The position numbers and the translations under genes are program-made. From Glebionis coronaria (lineage: Eukaryota > Streptophyta > Magnoliopsida > Asterales > Asteraceae): 64,000 nucleotides of DNA. Below, piece by piece: positions 59,657 to 64,000 of the stretch. The notes beneath the pieces were generated by a model. The model ran no database searches. It saw only the letters and a program-made list of their open reading frames with translations, and had not been told where the DNA came from. Numbering within the stretch: position 1 is the stretch's first letter; every line of letters begins with the position of its first letter. The stretch is from positions 393,952,974 through 394,016,973 of the forward strand of contig CM046878.1 of the NCBI GenBank assembly GCA_025667525.1, given 5' to 3'.

Positions 59657-62214
59657 TTTAACACCCCCAAATTTATACGCAGCGGAATACATCTTTGGGT
59701 GCTAAACAATGATACAATAACACATAATTTATAAAGAACGAATCGAAAAGAGACGTTTCAAATTTATCGTTCCTAAAACATTTATCAGAGCAGCGTAGTC
59801 CCAAGTAATCGTTACCAAAAGATAAGTTAAAACAACATATTAGTTTGTTTTAAAAATGGAACGATAAATAAATCAAAGAGTTTGAACAACATAGCAGTGC
59901 ACAACTTCATTCCCGTGACCTCCAAGCTTCCACTTCCTGATTACCTGAAATACATGTGAGTAAAACAATCAAAAATGCCGAGTGAATCTATAGGTTTATG
60001 TAATCAATTTGAACACAAGCAAAGATTATAAGTTTGTGGCATGCTTAACAAGCATCAAATAATAATTTGCATCAACAATAATAATTATATATAGCATAAA
60101 TTGCAATAAGCTCATGGAACCGAGCCCTTAAACACTCCTTTTAGAGGTCTAATAAGACAGGAGATTTATTAATTGTCGGTTACCTCCAGATTTTTGGTAC
60201 ATTGCCGTATACCTGACTTCTCAATACAATATGTCCAAACAGTGTGGAGGTCGGGCCTAAGCTTCTGTCACAAGTCCACACAAACTGAACCGGTGCGGCT
60301 TCCCCCATAGATCTATTAATTTTACTAGCGGCTAGACCATCATAAGCTAGTTAACGGTCCATAATTGAGGCTTTAACAATGGTAATCACTTAATGCAATT
60401 TAAAGGCAACCACGGGTCCATTCAAAGAGGGACAAGTATACCATAAAAATCTTGTGTTCTAAGTTTATAAAACATGTATTCCCCCTCGCGGGTTTTTAAA
60501 ATCATATAATTGCGCAAACGAGGCTATAGACTCACCTTAGCCAAAAGTGGTAATGAGACGATCGCCGACGATAGTAGATGCCCGAAAAACACAACAACCG
60601 CAACCTAGCAAATAAGGTGCGTACATTAATAATAGACTTGAGAAATAATTGATACATAGTAAAATCAAACTCAAGTATAAAATCACGACAACTCGAGAGA
60701 AAACGATACAAGTGGTTCTATTATACTCTCTTATACGTTGACTTTATTATTCTATGCCTTTAATAAAAATCTGCCGGAACATACCGAATGTCCAAGCCGT
60801 TTTTCCATACTTAGACACTTAAAAACTTCATGATACTACTCAGAGAACTTACTTACTATATGTAGAAAGTCCTCCCAAGAGCCCATCAAAATATTTTACT
60901 TCTAAAGTTCCCTGCCTGACTCATCTTTGAATCACAAAATCCGGACAGTTTAGCGACCTTGACTTACGAAACCATTTTGACCATTCTAAACATCTCCATT
61001 TGTAAACTCGACACTTGATTCTAAAAATAGACTCAAAAAACTAAACTTTGAGCCTGAGAACAGCCCTTGAATCATTTTGAAACTCATTTTATAGTCCCCG
61101 AGATTCGATCCAAATATCGACAACAATTTTCGGATTGTGTCGACACTCGTCTCCCGGTACACGAAAATCAAACTAGTGTATCTTCCACCTCGTTTGGAGT
61201 TGGAAGGCCTACCTTATATCAAATCGAAGCTAACGAAATTCTCTACGACATAATCCCATAATAACAACCTATATTCAGACTTAAGGCCCCTGAAAATGGC
61301 CTCAAACTTACTGCCTAAAATTGACCATTTAAAAACCATACAAAATCAGTTTTTCAACAAAATTTACCTATTTCTATACCACTAATATGATCATACTAAC
61401 ATTCTTACACTATGATCAAACCTATAACACACTTGCATGACCCTTTTACAAAATTTATTCAAGAATTTAAACACAACAACTAGCAAAAACACTAGTTACA
61501 ATATAAAATTAATATATATACATGATCATACAAGCATCAACTTGATCAAAATTCATCAAAAATAAAAATGTAATGCATGTATAAAATTTTTATACCAATG
61601 TGTAGCCCTTGTGATTTCTAGGATGGGACTTTAATTTGTTTTGGAAGATTCAAAGTTGAAATCAAAATTTTTGAGGGTTTTGTTGATGGGGGGTGTACGA
61701 CAAAAGGAAAGAAAAGGGGAGGAGGAATAAAATTTTTTTGTTAAATGAATTTAAAATGAAAATGAGTTAGTAGAATTCATTTATATAGTGTAAGGTTAGG
61801 GTAGTTTTTGCCGATTTGTGATAGTTTTGGTCCAAAATGTAAATATTAGTTAAAAAGCGAGAAATGACTAAAAGTCAATTTTACAAATATTTACGGGACT
61901 CGGGTTTCCTAAAAATACTTTTTAAAAGTTTAAACACATACGAAAAATAATAATATAACGACTCGATACGTAATTAAAACGATATCGTCGAGAGTATTAA
62001 ATATCGAAACGATCGATAATAAAATATAAAATTTTTGGCATCCGTCGGTATCGCGATCACTAGTAGTCCTCGTTGCTCGTCAAAATATTAAAATATAATA
62101 TTAAATATCAGTTTCAACTTAAACCGTTAAGCATAATAGTATTTAACGTTTAAAATACTTCAAAATAATTGAAAAATAGAATTAAATTATGACCTTATTT
62201 TTATGGGTTTTACA
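59657..62214 (-). repeat. Element F LTR, second (shared) copy, 2558 bp
   Basis: Serves as 5' LTR of the first unit (primer site at its left) and as 3' LTR of the second (polypurine tract at its right). Same ends as the first copy; ends GGGTTTTACA. TATA box at 61780-61787, leader splice signals at 59945 and 60535. Confidence 0.9.
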
Positions 62215-64000
62215 TCCTCAGCACCTTAAGGGAGCGACGTCCCAGCGCTCAACTCGCCTCATACACGAGTTGTTCACTAACCGGAAGGATGTGGGTATTC
62301 TTTATAAAGAAGTCCTTACGTTCCCACGTGAAATTCAATCCACGATCTCCACTGGTTCTTTTACAAAACGCAACTTGTCGCCAAGTTGTATCTCACCAAA
62401 AAGGAATAAATAAATCCTTATTCACAAGTCACCCGTCAAGCTCGACACATGAAAATTTTATGAATCACACGAAGCTCATTCGACAACAAGAATAGATGAC
62501 AGGATTTTTGGATAAGTCAAGTTAAAAAGGAATGTTGCAATTTAAAAGATAGCCACTGGCCGGATAGCCATGGACACACATCAAAAAGAACTAACAAGAA
62601 AAACATTTTCGTCATCGGAGGGTGCTCACACGCGGGTCCCTACTCAAAAGATAATACAAATACACCATCTCACTTTCGCCAATGCGCATTAAAGTCTCAA
62701 TAAACATCGTCGTTGAAAGTCAAAAAGATATTACGTAATATGTGTTCTACATGATCGGACGTCATCGGATGATGCCGTCTCAATTTCTCACAACTTACGA
62801 TCGTTTGACTAGATCACACACCATATAAGTACATAAAAGAAAAGGTCGAACACAAACATCAGGTATAGATCTCCACCGTTAATCATCGAGAAAACCTTGA
62901 ACAAACCCTTGATAATAACCACTTGATCTCAAGAGTCTTTCCACTTGCGGAGTCGGCTTCAACATACTCCTCGAGGTTGTAACAAATTTATTAACTCCAT
63001 TCATTAAGAGATTCGGTGCTGAATCATTCCACAAGTACACGCATAAATCCTGGTGACACTTATCGTTTCTTCTTTTACATTGCTTCCCGAGATTCATTTT
63101 AAACTCAGAATAAAATAGTGATCTTCAATACGAAGAACAGAACGAGATAAAAATGAACTCAATAAACGCATAAACGAACAAGATATGGTAAAATGATTTA
63201 AGGTTGACGATCGACGAGGGATCTCGACTCACGTAACTGTAAAACATAATAATTCACAATACTAGAAAAAAATGAGAGCGAAGAAAGAATTAAATATTAA
63301 CATTAAAGTAACATTTGTCACAATTATCCGTCCCGGATTTGTATTACCTTAAAACTCAGTTGAGGTACTTTCTTTATAAAGATGATATATTAAAAATAGA
63401 AGTAAAATAGTTTCAAAATTTATTTTGGTCGTTTTAAGAAACTTTGAAAGAATGGCATGAATTTACTATTAAACTCGTATTGAAGGTTACAATTAGAAAA
63501 TATAATTTCTAAATTAAATCATTATTAGGAATATAAATTAAACCAGTAGTTTCATTACATTAAAAGTAAAGTATGATAAGTCAATTAGGTCAAAAGATAG
63601 AGCATAATTTCATTTTAAACATTAGTTTTAGTTATACAAAATATGATGTATAAATTTGACCTTTTTCTTGTGATAGTTATTTCGATAATTAAAAATCATT
63701 GGAAAATGTATAAAAGTTCCATAAAAAGTTTATAATACGTTGTAGAAGTACATAAAGGTGTTTATTATTTCAAAATAAACATGGGATATATTCGGGTTTC
63801 AAAATGTGACAAGATAACAAACAATACAAATGGAAATAATGGTCAACAATTAGTACGAAATCAACGGTACAAAAGGGGACGAAACAAATGTCGTATGAAT
63901 TCTTAAAGAGAATAATAAAATAAAGGCGTTGATGGTAAGACGATAAGAAATAATAGATTAAACAAGTTGTCAATTTTGCTAGTGCGGTCGATGGTTCACC
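62215..64000 (-). other. Element F internal region, second unit, cut by window end
   Basis: Corresponds to 55094-56874 throughout. It begins with the polypurine tract, then the same chromodomain-like remnant (about 62279-62396) and the same reverse-transcriptase-like remnant (62879-63097, SSGYYQGFVQGF). No gene. Its own primer site and 5' LTR would be right of the window. Confidence 0.85.

Larger units (their letters stand above)
52532..64000 (-). mobile_element. Element F: tandem chromovirus derivative, LTR-internal-LTR-internal, open to the right
   Basis: A unit of about 7125 bp (LTR 52532-55093 plus internal 55094-59656) is repeated from 59657 (LTR 59657-62214, internal 62215-64000 and on). 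The second LTR is shared: a primer site precedes it on one side and a polypurine tract plus internal sequence follow on the other. The two units differ by about 3% by eye. Internal sequence holds only decayed pol remnants, so it is non-autonomous. LTR and internal words are related to element A. Confidence 0.88.

Noticed and set aside
1..64000. Endogenous pararetrovirus sequence
   Set aside because: Every reverse transcriptase lies in an element with LTRs and integrase; no movement or coat protein region is visible.

Overview
The window is plant nuclear DNA made entirely of LTR retrotransposons; I find no host gene, no RNA gene and no prokaryotic feature. All protein domains belong to plant Ty3/Gypsy (chromovirus and Athila) and Ty1/Copia (Sirevirus) families. 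The particular mix (Athila-type gag with a tRNA-Asp primer site, a Sirevirus with a large extra 3' ORF, Tekay-like chromoviruses with 2.5-3.1 kb LTRs) is what I recall from Asteraceae genomes such as Tanacetum. The family assignments rest on motifs; the Asteraceae origin is inference. Repeated nesting suggests heterochromatin.

Layout, with my own letters. Element B is an Athila-type element on the + strand and the oldest host. Its 5' LTR shows at 10089-12128 and 23333-24213, its tRNA-Asp primer site at 24217 and its gag at 25071-26749. Element A (1-10088, - strand) is a chromovirus apparently inserted in the U3 of B; its 3' LTR runs off the left edge. Element C (12129-23327, - strand) is an almost intact Athila inserted in B's LTR, with 1710-bp LTRs and a CTTAT target duplication. 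Element D1 (26750-34441, - strand) is a chromovirus inserted in B's gag. A second copy, D2, starts inside D1's gag at 34442. Element E (37253-49753, - strand), a Sirevirus, sits in the D2 LTR with a CGTAA target duplication. Element F begins inside the D2 reverse transcriptase at 52531/52532 and runs to the window end as a tandem array: LTR, internal, LTR, internal.

How the parts work: each complete element transcribes from its 5' LTR (the right-hand one for - strand elements), primes reverse transcription from the site next to that LTR, and encodes gag, protease, reverse transcriptase, RNase H and integrase. A, D and F carry chromodomain-like tails on integrase. No element here has a fully open gag-pol. 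A and C are broken only by one or two stop codons, B, D and E by many breaks, and F has lost nearly all coding sequence although its LTR copies remain about 97% alike by eye. By LTR similarity judged by eye, C is youngest (about 4 differences in 1710 bp), then A, then E and F.

The least ordinary observations are: three short in-frame GT-AG introns predicted in the D1 gag; conserved splice-like signals in the LTR leaders of A and F (and perhaps D); the tandem LTR-internal-LTR-internal array of F; dense arrays of private short words in the LTRs (TATGCGGAA in C, GTAC-centred in E, AGCTTAT in B); an acidic extra ORF upstream of gag in A; and the large degenerate 3' ORF of E.
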